Positions 42,036-50,448 are shown, numbered from the stretch's first letter. The stretch: DNA of 64,000 nt from Amycolatopsis sp. NBC_00345 (GCF_036116635.1 NZ_CP107995.1:1116001-1180000), one strand, 5' to 3'. The notes: generated by a model from the sequence alone, not told the origin. Numbers and translations are program-made.

Positions 42036-42086
42036 CCCTGAAGGCCACCTTCAGGGACCTATATGCCCTGAAGGTGGCCTTCAGGG
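42036..42086. repeat. Nested palindromic repeat, CCCTGAAGG type
   Basis: Two 21-bp arms (42036-42056 and 42066-42086) are exact inverse complements separated by ACCTATATG. Each arm is itself nearly palindromic, starting CCCTGAAGG and ending CCTTCAGGG. The result can fold as one long or two short hairpins. It lies between divergent genes, so it is not a terminator for either. Confidence 0.85.
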
Positions 42087-42117
42087 CACGACGGCTGCGA
42101 TCTCGCTTGTCAAGGTG

Positions 42118-42131
42118 CTAATACGTATTAG
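42118..42131 (+). promoter_or_regulatory. LacI-family operator O1
   Basis: CTAATACGTATTAG is a perfect 14-bp palindrome with the central CG of LacI-family operators, 107 bp upstream of the LacI gene start. Confidence 0.75.
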
Positions 42132-42203
42132 TCCCGCCATCAAGCCGAATCGGACAGAATCCACCGGCAAGGTTGACGGGGGCCTTCGCGTCGCAGAGCC
42201 TTC

Positions 42204-42219
42204 GCTAATCCGCATTAGC
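42204..42219 (+). promoter_or_regulatory. LacI-family operator O2
   Basis: GCTAATCCGCATTAGC, same half site (CTAAT) and central CG as O1, lies 18 bp before the LacI GTG start. The centre-to-centre distance of about 87 bp would allow DNA looping by a tetrameric or paired repressor. Confidence 0.7.
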
Positions 42220-42237
42220 GACGAGGAGGTGCGGCAG

Positions 42238-43242
42238 GTGGCAGCGCGAGGCAGCACCCCGCGGCAGGCCGACATCGCCCGGATCGCCGGGGTTTCCCAG
42301 GCGACGGTGTCCGTCGTCCTGGCCGGCAACCGCGGCGTGCGGATGGCCGAGTCCACCCGGCATCGGGTGCTGGAGGTCGCCGAACGGCTCGGTTACGTGC
42401 CGCACCCGGTCGCGACGCGGCTGGCGTCGGCGCGGTCGAACATGCTGGGGCTCTACACCTTCCGCACCACGTTCCCGACCGACACCGCCGACTCGTACCA
42501 CCCGATCCTGGCCGGGGTCGAGGAGGAGGCGGCGGCGCTGGGGCAGGACCTGATCCTGTTCACCGGCACCGCCGGGTCCGGCGCCCTGCGGGAGGCGGCG
42601 ATCCGCCGCACCCGGATGGCCGACGGCTGCCTGTTCTTCGGCCGGCACGTGCCGGAGGAGCCGGTGGCGCGGCTGGTCGACTCCGGCTTCCCGTTCGTCT
42701 ACATCGGACGGCGACCGGAGCTGGGCGGGCGGATCCCGTACGTCGGGGCCGACTACGTCACCGCGGCGGCGGAGGTGCTGCGGCGGCTGACCGCGCTGGG
42801 GCACCGCGAGATCCGGTACGTCCGCGAACTCGACGAGGCCCCCTCGTCCAGCGACCGGCAGCGCGGGGTGCTCGAAGCGGCGCCGCACACGGAGATCGTG
42901 CGGGTCGGCGGGCCGGAGCTGCACCCGGACACGGTGCGGGGCTGGGTCCGCGACGGCGTCACCGCCGTGGTGGTCGAGGGCACCGACACCGGGGCCGCGC
43001 ACGCCGCGGTACGCACCGCGGTCGAAGCCGCCGGACTGTCCACTCCGGACGATCTCTCGCTGGCCGTGCTCGGCGGCCCGCCCGGGGTGAGCGGCTTCGA
43101 GGTGCCGATGCGGGAGATGGGCCGGTGCGCGGTGCGCCTGCTCGTCGACCTCGTCACCGAGCAGGAGACGACACCGCAGCAGCTGCTGTGGTGCCCACCG
43201 GTGGCCGGCGGTTCTGTCGGCGCACCACGATCCCGTTACTGA
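42238..43242 (+). CDS. LacI-family transcriptional regulator of the FAD/HyuA operon
   Basis: A 334-residue repressor. The LacI helix-turn-helix comes right after the start (ADIARIAGVSQATVSVVLAGNRGVRMAESTRHRVLEVAERLGY), followed by a periplasmic-binding-like sensor domain. GTG at 42238 chosen because GAGGAGG precedes it and the HTH then sits at the family position; the frame upstream would cross both operators. First gene of a same-strand series up to 49691. It probably represses itself and the operon. Confidence 0.9.
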   Translation: MAARGSTPRQADIARIAGVSQATVSVVLAGNRGVRMAESTRHRVLEVAERLGYVPHPVATRLASARSNMLGLYTFRTTFPTDTADSYHPILAGVEEEAAALGQDLILFTGTAGSGALREAAIRRTRMADGCLFFGRHVPEEPVARLVDSGFPFVYIGRRPELGGRIPYVGADYVTAAAEVLRRLTALGHREIRYVRELDEAPSSSDRQRGVLEAAPHTEIVRVGGPELHPDTVRGWVRDGVTAVVVEGTDTGAAHAAVRTAVEAAGLSTPDDLSLAVLGGPPGVSGFEVPMREMGRCAVRLLVDLVTEQETTPQQLLWCPPVAGGSVGAPRSRY

Positions 43243-43328
43243 TCCGACCGGAAGCAGGCGGATACGGTCTGCAGCCGAACTGCCGGCCGGAACCCGTTTC
43301 CGCCGTGACTGTAGCCGGATCAGTAACG
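43234..43328 (+). promoter_or_regulatory. Widely spaced 13-bp inverted repeat before the FAD oxidoreductase gene
   Basis: CGTTACTGATCCG (43234-43246) recurs inverted as CGGATCAGTAACG (43316-43328) with 69 bp between. The left arm overlaps the LacI stop codon and the right arm ends 21 bp before the next start. It could be a looping operator pair or an RNA stem between the two genes. Confidence 0.55.
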
Positions 43329-43349
43329 AACGACACCGAAGGACGGAGC

Positions 43350-44972
43350 ATGGCTGAACTCGGCACCGAGATCCTCGTGGCAGGCGGCGGGACGGGCGGC
43401 GTGGCCGCCGCGCTGGCCGCCGCCGGAGCGGGGCATCGGGTCGTGCTGACCGAGGAGACCGACTGGGTCGGCGGCCAGTTCACCGCCCAGGCGGTGCCGC
43501 CGGACGAGAACCCGTGGATCGAGCAGTTCGGCGGCACGGCCTCGTACCGGCAGTTCCGCGACGGCATCCGCGACTACTACCGGCGGCACTACCCGCTGCG
43601 GGCCGAGGCCGCGCGGCTGGCGGACCTCAACCCGGGCGCGGGGCGCGTCAGCAAGCTGTGCCACGAGCCAAGGGTCGCGCTCGCGGTGCTCGAGTCCCTG
43701 CTGGCCCCACACCGCTCGGCCGGGCGGATCACCGTGCTCACCGGGCACCGGCCGGTTTCGGCCGAGGTGACCGGCGACCGGGTCGACGCCGTCACGTTCG
43801 AGGGCCCGGACGGTGAGCACACCACGGTGCGGGCCGCGTACGTGCTCGACGCGACCGAGAACGGCGACCTGCTGCCGCTCGCCGGCGTCGAGTTCGCCGT
43901 CGGCGCCGAGTCGCGCGCGGAGTACGGCGAGCCGCACGCGCCGGAGCGGGCGGACCCGGGGAACCTGCAGGGTTTCACTTACTGCTTCGCGGTTTCGCAC
44001 CACGCGGGCCAGGACCACGTGATCGACCGGCCGTCGATGTACGGCTTCTGGCGCGACTACCGGCCCGACTTCTGGCCCGGCCCGCTGCTCGGCTTCCTGG
44101 CGCCCGACCCGCGTTCGCTGGAACCGGTGCCCCGCACGTTCGACCCGAATCCGGACACCGACCCATTGGCCGTCAGCGCGGACCAGAGCGCCGACGCCGG
44201 GGACAAGGAGCTGTGGGGCTTCCGCCGCATCCTGGCCCGCGGGCTGCACCGGCCCGGCGCGTTCGACTCCGACCTCACCCTGGTCAACTGGCCGCTCAAC
44301 GACTACTGGCTGCGGCCCGGGCTGGAGATCGACGGCGTCAGCACGGCCGACGACGTCGTGCGCGCCCACCACGAGGCCAAGCAGCTGTCGCTTTCGGTGC
44401 TGTACTGGCTGCAGACCGAGGCGCCGCGGCTCGACGGCGGCACCGGCTTCCCCGGCCTCAAACTGCGGCCGGACGTCGTCGGCACCAAGGACGGGCTCGC
44501 GAAGTCCGCGTACGTCCGGGAGGGCAGGCGCATCCGCGCGGTCACCACGGTGGTCGAGCAGGACGTGTCGCTCGACCTGCTCGGCGCGGCCGGGCGGAAG
44601 TACCACCCGGACTCGGTCGGCATCGGCAGCTACCGCCTCGACCTGCACCCCTCGACCGCCGGCGACAACTACGTCGACGTGCCGAGTGTGCCGTTCGAGA
44701 TCCCGCTCGGCGCGCTGCTGCCCCGGCGGATGCGGAACCTGTTGCCCGCGGGCAAGAACATCGGCACCACGCACATCACCAACGGCTGCCACCGGCTGCA
44801 CCCCGTGGAGTGGAACGTCGGCGAGGTCGCCGGCCATCTCGCGGGCTTCGCCCTGCGCCGCGGCGGCGAGCCCCACCAGGTCCGCAAGGACCCGAAGCTG
44901 TTCGACGAGTTCGCCCGTCTGCTCGACCAAGCCGGCGTCGAGCGGAGCTGGCCCGAAGTCCGCGGCTACTGA
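43350..44972 (+). CDS. FAD-dependent oxidoreductase (PF12831 type)
   Basis: A 540-residue flavoprotein. The N-terminal dinucleotide motif is VAGGGTGGVAAALAAAGAGHRVVLTEE; the family's WVGGQFTAQ and C-terminal LLPAGKNIGTTHITNGCHRLHPVEWNVGEVAGHLA are present. There is no signal peptide. Such proteins oxidise or reduce small carbon compounds in catabolic operons; the substrate is unknown. ATG at 43350 with GGACGGAG just upstream. Second gene of the LacI operon. Confidence 0.87.
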   Translation: MAELGTEILVAGGGTGGVAAALAAAGAGHRVVLTEETDWVGGQFTAQAVPPDENPWIEQFGGTASYRQFRDGIRDYYRRHYPLRAEAARLADLNPGAGRVSKLCHEPRVALAVLESLLAPHRSAGRITVLTGHRPVSAEVTGDRVDAVTFEGPDGEHTTVRAAYVLDATENGDLLPLAGVEFAVGAESRAEYGEPHAPERADPGNLQGFTYCFAVSHHAGQDHVIDRPSMYGFWRDYRPDFWPGPLLGFLAPDPRSLEPVPRTFDPNPDTDPLAVSADQSADAGDKELWGFRRILARGLHRPGAFDSDLTLVNWPLNDYWLRPGLEIDGVSTADDVVRAHHEAKQLSLSVLYWLQTEAPRLDGGTGFPGLKLRPDVVGTKDGLAKSAYVREGRRIRAVTTVVEQDVSLDLLGAAGRKYHPDSVGIGSYRLDLHPSTAGDNYVDVPSVPFEIPLGALLPRRMRNLLPAGKNIGTTHITNGCHRLHPVEWNVGEVAGHLAGFALRRGGEPHQVRKDPKLFDEFARLLDQAGVERSWPEVRGY

Positions 44973-44999
44973 GCCCCATTTCCCCAGGAGGTATGGACA

Positions 45000-47138
45000 A
45001 TGACGGTCCATCCCGGTCCCGTGCGGATCGGCATCGACGTGGGTGGCACGTTCACCGACGCCGTCGCCGTGGACGCGCACTCGTTCGAGCTGCTCGGCCA
45101 GGTGAAGGTGCCGACCAGCCACGACCACGCCGACGGCGTCGCCCACGGCATCCTGGAGGCGCTGGAGAAGCTGCAGGCCGAGGCCGGCATCGGCGCCGGT
45201 GACGTGTCGTTCCTCGCGCACGGCACCACGCAGGCCACCAACGCGCTGCTGGAAGGCGACGTCGCCACGGTCGGCATCGCGGGGATCGGCGCGGGCTTCG
45301 ACGGGTTCGCCACCCGGCGGCTCGCGGCGCTCGGCAAGATGGAGCTGGCTCCCGGCCGCCGGCTGCCCCTGCGGTACGCCGCCGTGCGCGAGCCCGGCGA
45401 AGCTGATGCGGCCGTCACTGCATTGCGCGAGCAGGGGGCCGAGGTGATCGTGGCCGTCGAGCCGTTCAGCGTCGACGACCCCGAGGGCGAACGCGCGGTG
45501 GTCGCCGCGGCCCGGGAGCGCGGAATGCTCGCGACCGCCACACACGAGATCACCAGCCTGTACGGCCTCACCAAACGGGCCCGCACGGCGGTGCTGAACG
45601 CGGGCATCATGCCGCGCATGGTGTCCACGGCCGACCTGGTCGAGGCCAGCGTGCAGCGGGCGGGCATCACCGCGCCGCTGATGGTGGTCCGCGGGGACGG
45701 CGGCGTGATGTCGCTGCCGGAGATGCGCCGGCGGCCGCTGCTGACGGCGCTGTCCGGGCCGGCCGCGGGCGTGGCCGGCGCGCTGATGGGGGAGAAGCTC
45801 AGCGAGGGCGTGTTCCTGGAGACCGGCGGGACCTCCACCGACATCAGCGTGATCCGCCGCGGCCGGGTGCAGGTGCGGCACGCGCGGCTCGGCGGGCGGG
45901 AGACCTACCTGCCCGCGCTGGACGTCCGCACGGTCGGCATCGGCGGCGGCTCGCTCGTCCGGTTTTCCGGCCGCGCGGTCACCGAAGTCGGCCCGCGCAG
46001 CGCGCACATCGCGGGGCTGCCGTACGCCTGCTTCGCGCCCGCTTCGGCGCTCACCGGCGCGAAGCTGGTGACGGTCTCGCCGCGTCCGGACGACCCGGAC
46101 GACTACGTGGCACTCGAGGCGGCGGACGGCCGGCGGTACGCGCTCACGCTCACTTGCGCGGCCAACGCTCTCGGCGTCGTACCAGCCGGTTCCTACGCCC
46201 GAGCCGAACCGGAGGCCTCGCGCCTCGCGGTGCTGCCGTTGGCCGAAGCGCTCGGGTTGTCCGTGGAGGAGGCCGCGCGGATTGTGGTGCGCCAGGCCGT
46301 GAAGCCGGTGCGCGCGGTCGTCGAGACGCTGGTCCGCGAGTATCGCCTCGACCACCCCTCGCTCGTCGGCGGGGGCGGCGGCTCGGCGGCGGTGACGCCG
46401 TTCCTCGGCGAGGAGACCGGGCACGACTGGCGGATCGCGGCGCACAGCGAGGTGATCAGCCCGCTCGGCGCGGCGCTGGCGCTGGTGCGCGAGTCCGTCG
46501 AACGGATCGTGCCGAGCCCGTCCAACGCGGACATCCTCGCCGCCCGTGCCGAGGCCGAGGCGGCGGTGGTCGCGCAGGGCGCGGACCCGGCCGGGGTCGA
46601 GGTCGACGTGACCGTGGACCCGACCCGCAACCTGATCCGCGCGGTCGCCACCGGCGCCACGGAGCTGCGGACCAAGGACCGTTCGTCCACTGTGGACGAA
46701 GCCGCGATGCGGGACGAGGTGGCGCGCAGCCTCGGCGTGCCGGCCGGCGAGGTGGGGGAGCTGGCCGCGACGGCGCAGCACCGCGTCTTCGGCGCCCGCG
46801 CCCGGCGTCACGGCTGGCTCGGGCGGTTCGCCGCGCCGGTGGAGCACGTGCGGGTGGTCGACGCCGAAGGGGTCGTGCGGCTGCACAGCGCCGGGGCGCT
46901 GGTCGAGAAGACCGACGTCGGCGCCGCGCCGGGCCGCCTCGCGACGCTTGTCGACAAACACACTCGGTACGGCGACGGCGGTTCGCGCGCGCCCGCCGTG
47001 TGGCTGCTCGTCGGGCCGAAGATCGCCGACCTGTCCGGGGTCCTCGACCGAGACCAGCTCGTGGCGCTGATCGGGGCCGAGCTGAAGACCCGGGCGGCGG
47101 ACGAGCCGGTCGTCGCGATTCTGGAGGACCGGCGATGA
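45000..47138 (+). CDS. Hydantoinase/oxoprolinase-family protein (HyuA-like)
   Basis: A 712-residue actin-fold ATPase. The N-terminal motif is IGIDVGGTFTDAVAVD; ETGGTSTDISVI supplies the second phosphate loop and GIGGGS lies further on. HyuA-type enzymes open cyclic amides (hydantoins, 5-oxoproline) or carboxylate ketones using ATP. Classical partners HyuB or acetone carboxylase subunits are absent, so it either works alone or with the unusual genes of this operon. ATG with AGGAGG ribosome site. Its stop overlaps the next start (ATGA). Confidence 0.87.
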   Translation: MTVHPGPVRIGIDVGGTFTDAVAVDAHSFELLGQVKVPTSHDHADGVAHGILEALEKLQAEAGIGAGDVSFLAHGTTQATNALLEGDVATVGIAGIGAGFDGFATRRLAALGKMELAPGRRLPLRYAAVREPGEADAAVTALREQGAEVIVAVEPFSVDDPEGERAVVAAARERGMLATATHEITSLYGLTKRARTAVLNAGIMPRMVSTADLVEASVQRAGITAPLMVVRGDGGVMSLPEMRRRPLLTALSGPAAGVAGALMGEKLSEGVFLETGGTSTDISVIRRGRVQVRHARLGGRETYLPALDVRTVGIGGGSLVRFSGRAVTEVGPRSAHIAGLPYACFAPASALTGAKLVTVSPRPDDPDDYVALEAADGRRYALTLTCAANALGVVPAGSYARAEPEASRLAVLPLAEALGLSVEEAARIVVRQAVKPVRAVVETLVREYRLDHPSLVGGGGGSAAVTPFLGEETGHDWRIAAHSEVISPLGAALALVRESVERIVPSPSNADILAARAEAEAAVVAQGADPAGVEVDVTVDPTRNLIRAVATGATELRTKDRSSTVDEAAMRDEVARSLGVPAGEVGELAATAQHRVFGARARRHGWLGRFAAPVEHVRVVDAEGVVRLHSAGALVEKTDVGAAPGRLATLVDKHTRYGDGGSRAPAVWLLVGPKIADLSGVLDRDQLVALIGAELKTRAADEPVVAILEDRR

Positions 47139-47668
47139 GCACTGGGATGGGCACTGACTTGGACCTGGCTGTCGCCCTGCTGCGGGCGACGCCGACCCAC
47201 GAGAACCGGCCCGAGGCGCAGCTGCGTGGCTGGGCCTCGATCGCACTGGCTTACGGCGACGAGCTGGCCGCCGCGCCCGACGAGGATTCCGGCGTCCGGA
47301 TCGTCGAACGCGACGGCGGGATCCGTGACGGTGAGGTGCTGCTCGCCGAGTACCGCCGCGCCACCGTGACGCTGTACCGGGATTCCTTGGCCCGCATGGA
47401 AAAGCTGGCCGCGCGCAAGGGCTGGGACGTGACGCCCGAGTGCCTGCGCAAGGCCGCCGTGGCGCACGAGCTGGCGCACCACCGGCTCGACATCCGGGAG
47501 CTGAACCGGCGGCTCGGGCACACCGCCGCGCGGCTCGGCCCGTTCCGCGTCCGGGGCCATGTGGCGGGCGCGGACGAGATCGTCGCGCACCGTTTCGCCC
47601 ACCACCGCAGCGGACTGGGCGTCAGCCCGCTGCGGCTCTCTGCCGCGCTCGCCGAAGGGAACCGCTGA
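47135..47668 (+). CDS. Small HExxH-containing protein of unknown function
   Basis: A 177-residue protein I cannot place in a family. Its most telling feature is AVAHELAHHRLD (His111-Glu112-x-x-His115), the zinc-binding HExxH motif as written in many small metallopeptidases (HELAHH). A second His-rich stretch, VAHRFAHHRSGL, comes later. The rest is mainly helical. It is translationally coupled on both sides (ATGA overlap with HyuA, TGATG with the transporter), so it belongs to the same function. It could be a hydrolase, a metal chaperone or a regulator; the motif could also be chance. Confidence 0.7.
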   Translation: MSTGMGTDLDLAVALLRATPTHENRPEAQLRGWASIALAYGDELAAAPDEDSGVRIVERDGGIRDGEVLLAEYRRATVTLYRDSLARMEKLAARKGWDVTPECLRKAAVAHELAHHRLDIRELNRRLGHTAARLGPFRVRGHVAGADEIVAHRFAHHRSGLGVSPLRLSAALAEGNR

Positions 47669-48942
47669 TGGGTATCGCGATCCTGGCCCTGATGGCCGTC
47701 GGGGTGGTCCTGATGCTGACCCGGGTGCTGCCCACCGCGTTCGCGCTGGTGCTGCTGGCGCTCGGCATCGCGCTGCTCGCCGGGGCGCCGCTGTCCGGCG
47801 GCAAGAACGACATCCTCACCAGCGTGCTGCAGACCGGCTCGGCGGCGCTGGCGTCGACGATGATCGCCGTGCTGCTGGGCTCGTGGCTCGGCACGCTGAT
47901 GGACGAGACGGGCATCGCCGCCACGCTGGTGCGCAAGATCGTCGAGTTCGGCGGCGAGCGGCCTTCGGTCGTGGCGCTGGGGGTGTTCGCCGTGTCGATC
48001 CTGTGCGGCAGCATCACCGGCTCCGCGCCGGCCGCGATGCTGGCCGGGGTGGTCGGCATCCCGGCGATGATCGCCGTCGGCGTCACGCCCGTGGTCGCGG
48101 GCGGCACGGTGCTGATGGGCATCTCCGCGGGCTCGCCGCTGGAGCTGCCGGTGTGGCAGTTCCTCTCCGACGCGCTCGGCGCGCCGGTCGGCGACGTCAA
48201 GACGATCATGGTGAAGCTGTTCCCGATGGCGCTGGTTGTCGGCATCGCCTACGTGCTCATCGAGACCCGCCGCCGCGGCACCCGGCACGCCTGGGCCGTC
48301 CGCCTCGACCGGCCGAAGGCGCGGGTCCGCCGCGGCGACGCGCCGTGGTACGCGCTGATCACGCCGCTCGTCCCGATCGTGCTGGCGCTGGGCTTCGCCG
48401 TGCCGATCGTGCCTTCGCTGCTCGTCGGGATCGTCTACGCGCTGGTGACCACCACGAAGTGGGGCGAGCTGAACGGCCGCGCGCTGCGTTCGCTGTACAA
48501 GGCGTTCCAGGTGGCGGCGCCGCCGATCGTGCTGTTCATCGCGATCGGGATGCTGCTCGCCGCGGTGAAGCTGCCCGGGGCGAAGAGCGCGCTGACGCCG
48601 ATCGTGTCCGCGATCAGCCCGGCGTCGGCGGTGTGGTTCGTGGTGGTGTTCGTGGTGCTGGTGCCGCTGTGCCTGTTCCGCGGGCCGCTCAACGTGTTCG
48701 GCCTCGGCGCCGGGGTCGCGGGGGTGCTGGTGAGCGGCGGGATCTACCCGCTGTCCGCGGTGGTCGGGCTGATGGCCTCGTACAATCAGGTGTTCAGTGT
48801 GTCCGACCCGACGAGCACGCAGACGGTCTGGGCCGCGCAGTACTCGGGCGTCCGCCCGGAGAAGGCGATGATTTCGACGCTGCCCTACACCTGGGTCGTC
48901 GCGCTCGGCGGGATGGTGCTCACGGCGGTGCTGTACCTGTGA
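47668..48942 (+). CDS. Ion transporter-superfamily permease (GntP/DcuC/CitM-like)
   Basis: A 424-residue membrane protein with about 11-12 helices, beginning MGIAILALMAVGVVLMLTRV. Two similar halves each hold a helical hairpin with small residues (SITGSAPAAMLAGVVGIPAM and RGPLNVFGLGAGVAGVLVSG), as in the ion transporter superfamily of gluconate, dicarboxylate and citrate permeases. It probably imports the organic-acid or cyclic-amide substrate of the operon. Start overlaps the previous stop by one base. Confidence 0.85.
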   Translation: MGIAILALMAVGVVLMLTRVLPTAFALVLLALGIALLAGAPLSGGKNDILTSVLQTGSAALASTMIAVLLGSWLGTLMDETGIAATLVRKIVEFGGERPSVVALGVFAVSILCGSITGSAPAAMLAGVVGIPAMIAVGVTPVVAGGTVLMGISAGSPLELPVWQFLSDALGAPVGDVKTIMVKLFPMALVVGIAYVLIETRRRGTRHAWAVRLDRPKARVRRGDAPWYALITPLVPIVLALGFAVPIVPSLLVGIVYALVTTTKWGELNGRALRSLYKAFQVAAPPIVLFIAIGMLLAAVKLPGAKSALTPIVSAISPASAVWFVVVFVVLVPLCLFRGPLNVFGLGAGVAGVLVSGGIYPLSAVVGLMASYNQVFSVSDPTSTQTVWAAQYSGVRPEKAMISTLPYTWVVALGGMVLTAVLYL

Positions 48943-49691
48943 ATGCGGTACCGGTGATCACCACGTCCGACGGCTTTCGGCTCGACTCGGCGTGGCATCC
49001 GGGCGGGCCGTCCGCGGTGGTGCTGGCACACGGCATCACCGGCGATCTGACCGAGCAGGGTTTGTTCGTGACCCTGGCGGAAAAGCTGGTCGCGGCGGGG
49101 TTTTCGGTGCTGCGGTTCTCCTTTCGCGGGCACGGCGCGAGTGAGGGACGGCCTCGTGACATGACCGTGGCGGGGGAGTTGCTGGACCTGAGCGCCGCGG
49201 TCTCGGCCGCTGCTTCGGCCGCCGGGGGTCCGGTGTCGGTGGTCGCGTCGAGTTTCGGCGCGGTGAGCACCACGCTGTCGCTCGCCACGCTGCCGGTGCG
49301 GTCGGTGGTGTTGTGGCAGCCGGTGCTGGACCTGCGCCGGACGTTCCTGGAGCCGGAGCTGCCCCGGGGGATCAAGCTGTACTCGGACCGATCTTCGTTG
49401 CGGGATAAGGGTTTCTTCGACATCGAGGGCCGGTTCGAGCTGGGCGCGCCGCTGTTCGAGGAGTTCACCCGGCTGGACCCGCGGGCGGCTTTCCTCGCTG
49501 CCGAAGCGCCCGCGTTCGTGATCCACGGCGACGCCGACGAACACGTGTCGCACGACATCGCCCGCGCCACCGCGGCCGCCCGCCCCGGGACCGGCTGGTG
49601 GTCGGTTCCCGGCGACGGGCACGGCTTCCGCCGCCGCGGCCCCGAGGTGATCGCGGCGACGGTGCGCTGGCTGGCTTCGCGGGCCGGCTAG
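48939..49691 (+). CDS. Alpha/beta-hydrolase
   Basis: A 250-residue hydrolase, last gene of the LacI operon. Oxyanion HGITGD, nucleophile in VVASSFGAVS (Ser, with Ala in place of the first Gly of GxSxG), Asp in HGDADEHV, His in GDGHGF. GTG start overlapping the permease stop (GTGA); a nearby ATG is out of frame. It probably hydrolyses an ester or thioester intermediate of the pathway. Confidence 0.85.
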   Translation: MNAVPVITTSDGFRLDSAWHPGGPSAVVLAHGITGDLTEQGLFVTLAEKLVAAGFSVLRFSFRGHGASEGRPRDMTVAGELLDLSAAVSAAASAAGGPVSVVASSFGAVSTTLSLATLPVRSVVLWQPVLDLRRTFLEPELPRGIKLYSDRSSLRDKGFFDIEGRFELGAPLFEEFTRLDPRAAFLAAEAPAFVIHGDADEHVSHDIARATAAARPGTGWWSVPGDGHGFRRRGPEVIAATVRWLASRAG

Positions 49692-49716
49692 TGTCTCGCT
49701 ATTCTGCCGGTTCTTT

Positions 49717-49801
49717 GCGCCCCAATGTGGCGTTGGTTGCGTTGGACGCACCCAATGTGGCGTTCGGTGCGCTGGACGCACCGAACGCCACATTGGGGCG
49801 C
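49717..49801. repeat. Full CCCCAATGTGGCGTT palindromic element, copy 3
   Basis: Outer arms are perfect over 18 bp: GCGCCCCAATGTGGCGTT at 49717-49734 against 49784-49801. Two direct units are followed by one inverted unit, the same architecture as the copy at 21721. It sits 25 bp after the last operon gene and 8 bp from the stop of the converging LPMO gene. Confidence 0.92.
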
Positions 49802-49809
49802 TCTGAGCT

Positions 49810-50328
49810 TCAGCCCACCTGCAGGTCGATGCAGGAGTAGAACGCGTTCGCCGTGTCCGCGATGTTCCACACGGCCAGCACGGTCTGCCGTCCGGTGTGG
49901 CCGCTCAGGTCCACCTGGTGCGAGACGGTCTCCGGCGGCTGCTGGTTGTGGCCGTCGAAGCTGGCGACGAGGTCGTTGCCGACGTAGTACTCGTAGCTGG
50001 CGGTGCTGTGCCGGGCGGTGAACGTCCAGTCGAACGTCGCCGTGGTGCCCACCGGGGTGGCCTGCCAGCCCTTGCTGTCGTCGTTGAGGTCGGCGAACTG
50101 CGCCAGCCCGCCGTTGCAGCTGTGCAGGCCCTTGGGGCCTTCGACGCTCTGGGGCTCGTAGGTGATCTCGCCGCACGAGACCGTGTGCTGGGCGCACTGC
50201 GCCTGCCGGCTCGCGGGGGAGTTGACGTAGCCGTGCGCGCTCGCGATGCCGGCCGGGCTGACCAGGACGAGCACCGGCGCGAGCACCGCGCCCGCGAGTG
50301 CGGCGACCAGTTTCCGGTTCGCTTTCAT
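49810..50328 (-). CDS. Secreted lytic polysaccharide monooxygenase (AA10, chitin-binding type)
   Basis: A 172-residue protein. The signal peptide ends ASA|HGYVNSP so that His32 becomes the N-terminal histidine of the copper site; the second histidine is in DWTFTARHSTASYEYY. Cys pairs are present. AA10 enzymes oxidatively cut crystalline chitin or cellulose. No carbohydrate-binding module is attached, so it is a single-domain form. ATG at 50328 with GAAGGAG upstream; the earlier frame to 50529 crosses the promoter. A DasR-type operator covers its -10 region. Confidence 0.93.
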   Translation of the reverse strand: MKANRKLVAALAGAVLAPVLVLVSPAGIASAHGYVNSPASRQAQCAQHTVSCGEITYEPQSVEGPKGLHSCNGGLAQFADLNDDSKGWQATPVGTTATFDWTFTARHSTASYEYYVGNDLVASFDGHNQQPPETVSHQVDLSGHTGRQTVLAVWNIADTANAFYSCIDLQVG

Positions 50329-50448
50329 ACCAGCTCCTTCGGGGAAGGCTCGCTTCCCGCCACGGCGTTGTGGCACGGCGGAACAACGGCACCGGGCCGG
50401 ATCATCGAGGGTGCCGGGGCGGGAAGGTGCTCGAGCGAAGGGAATTTG

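Larger units (their letters stand above)
41825..42237. other. 413-bp divergent intergenic region rich in symmetric sites
   Basis: It holds the promoters of the GH64 gene and of the LacI operon, two GntR-type boxes, a nested palindromic repeat and two LacI operators (all listed separately). No gene is seen; a long minus-strand frame here is antisense. Confidence 0.7.

Noticed and set aside
43320..47246. Very long minus-strand open frame (about 1300 codons) opposite the FAD/HyuA genes
   Set aside because: It is the antisense shadow of high-GC genes: no family features, Arg/Val/Gly-rich composition, no ribosome site, and the plus-strand genes are clearly homologous to known families.
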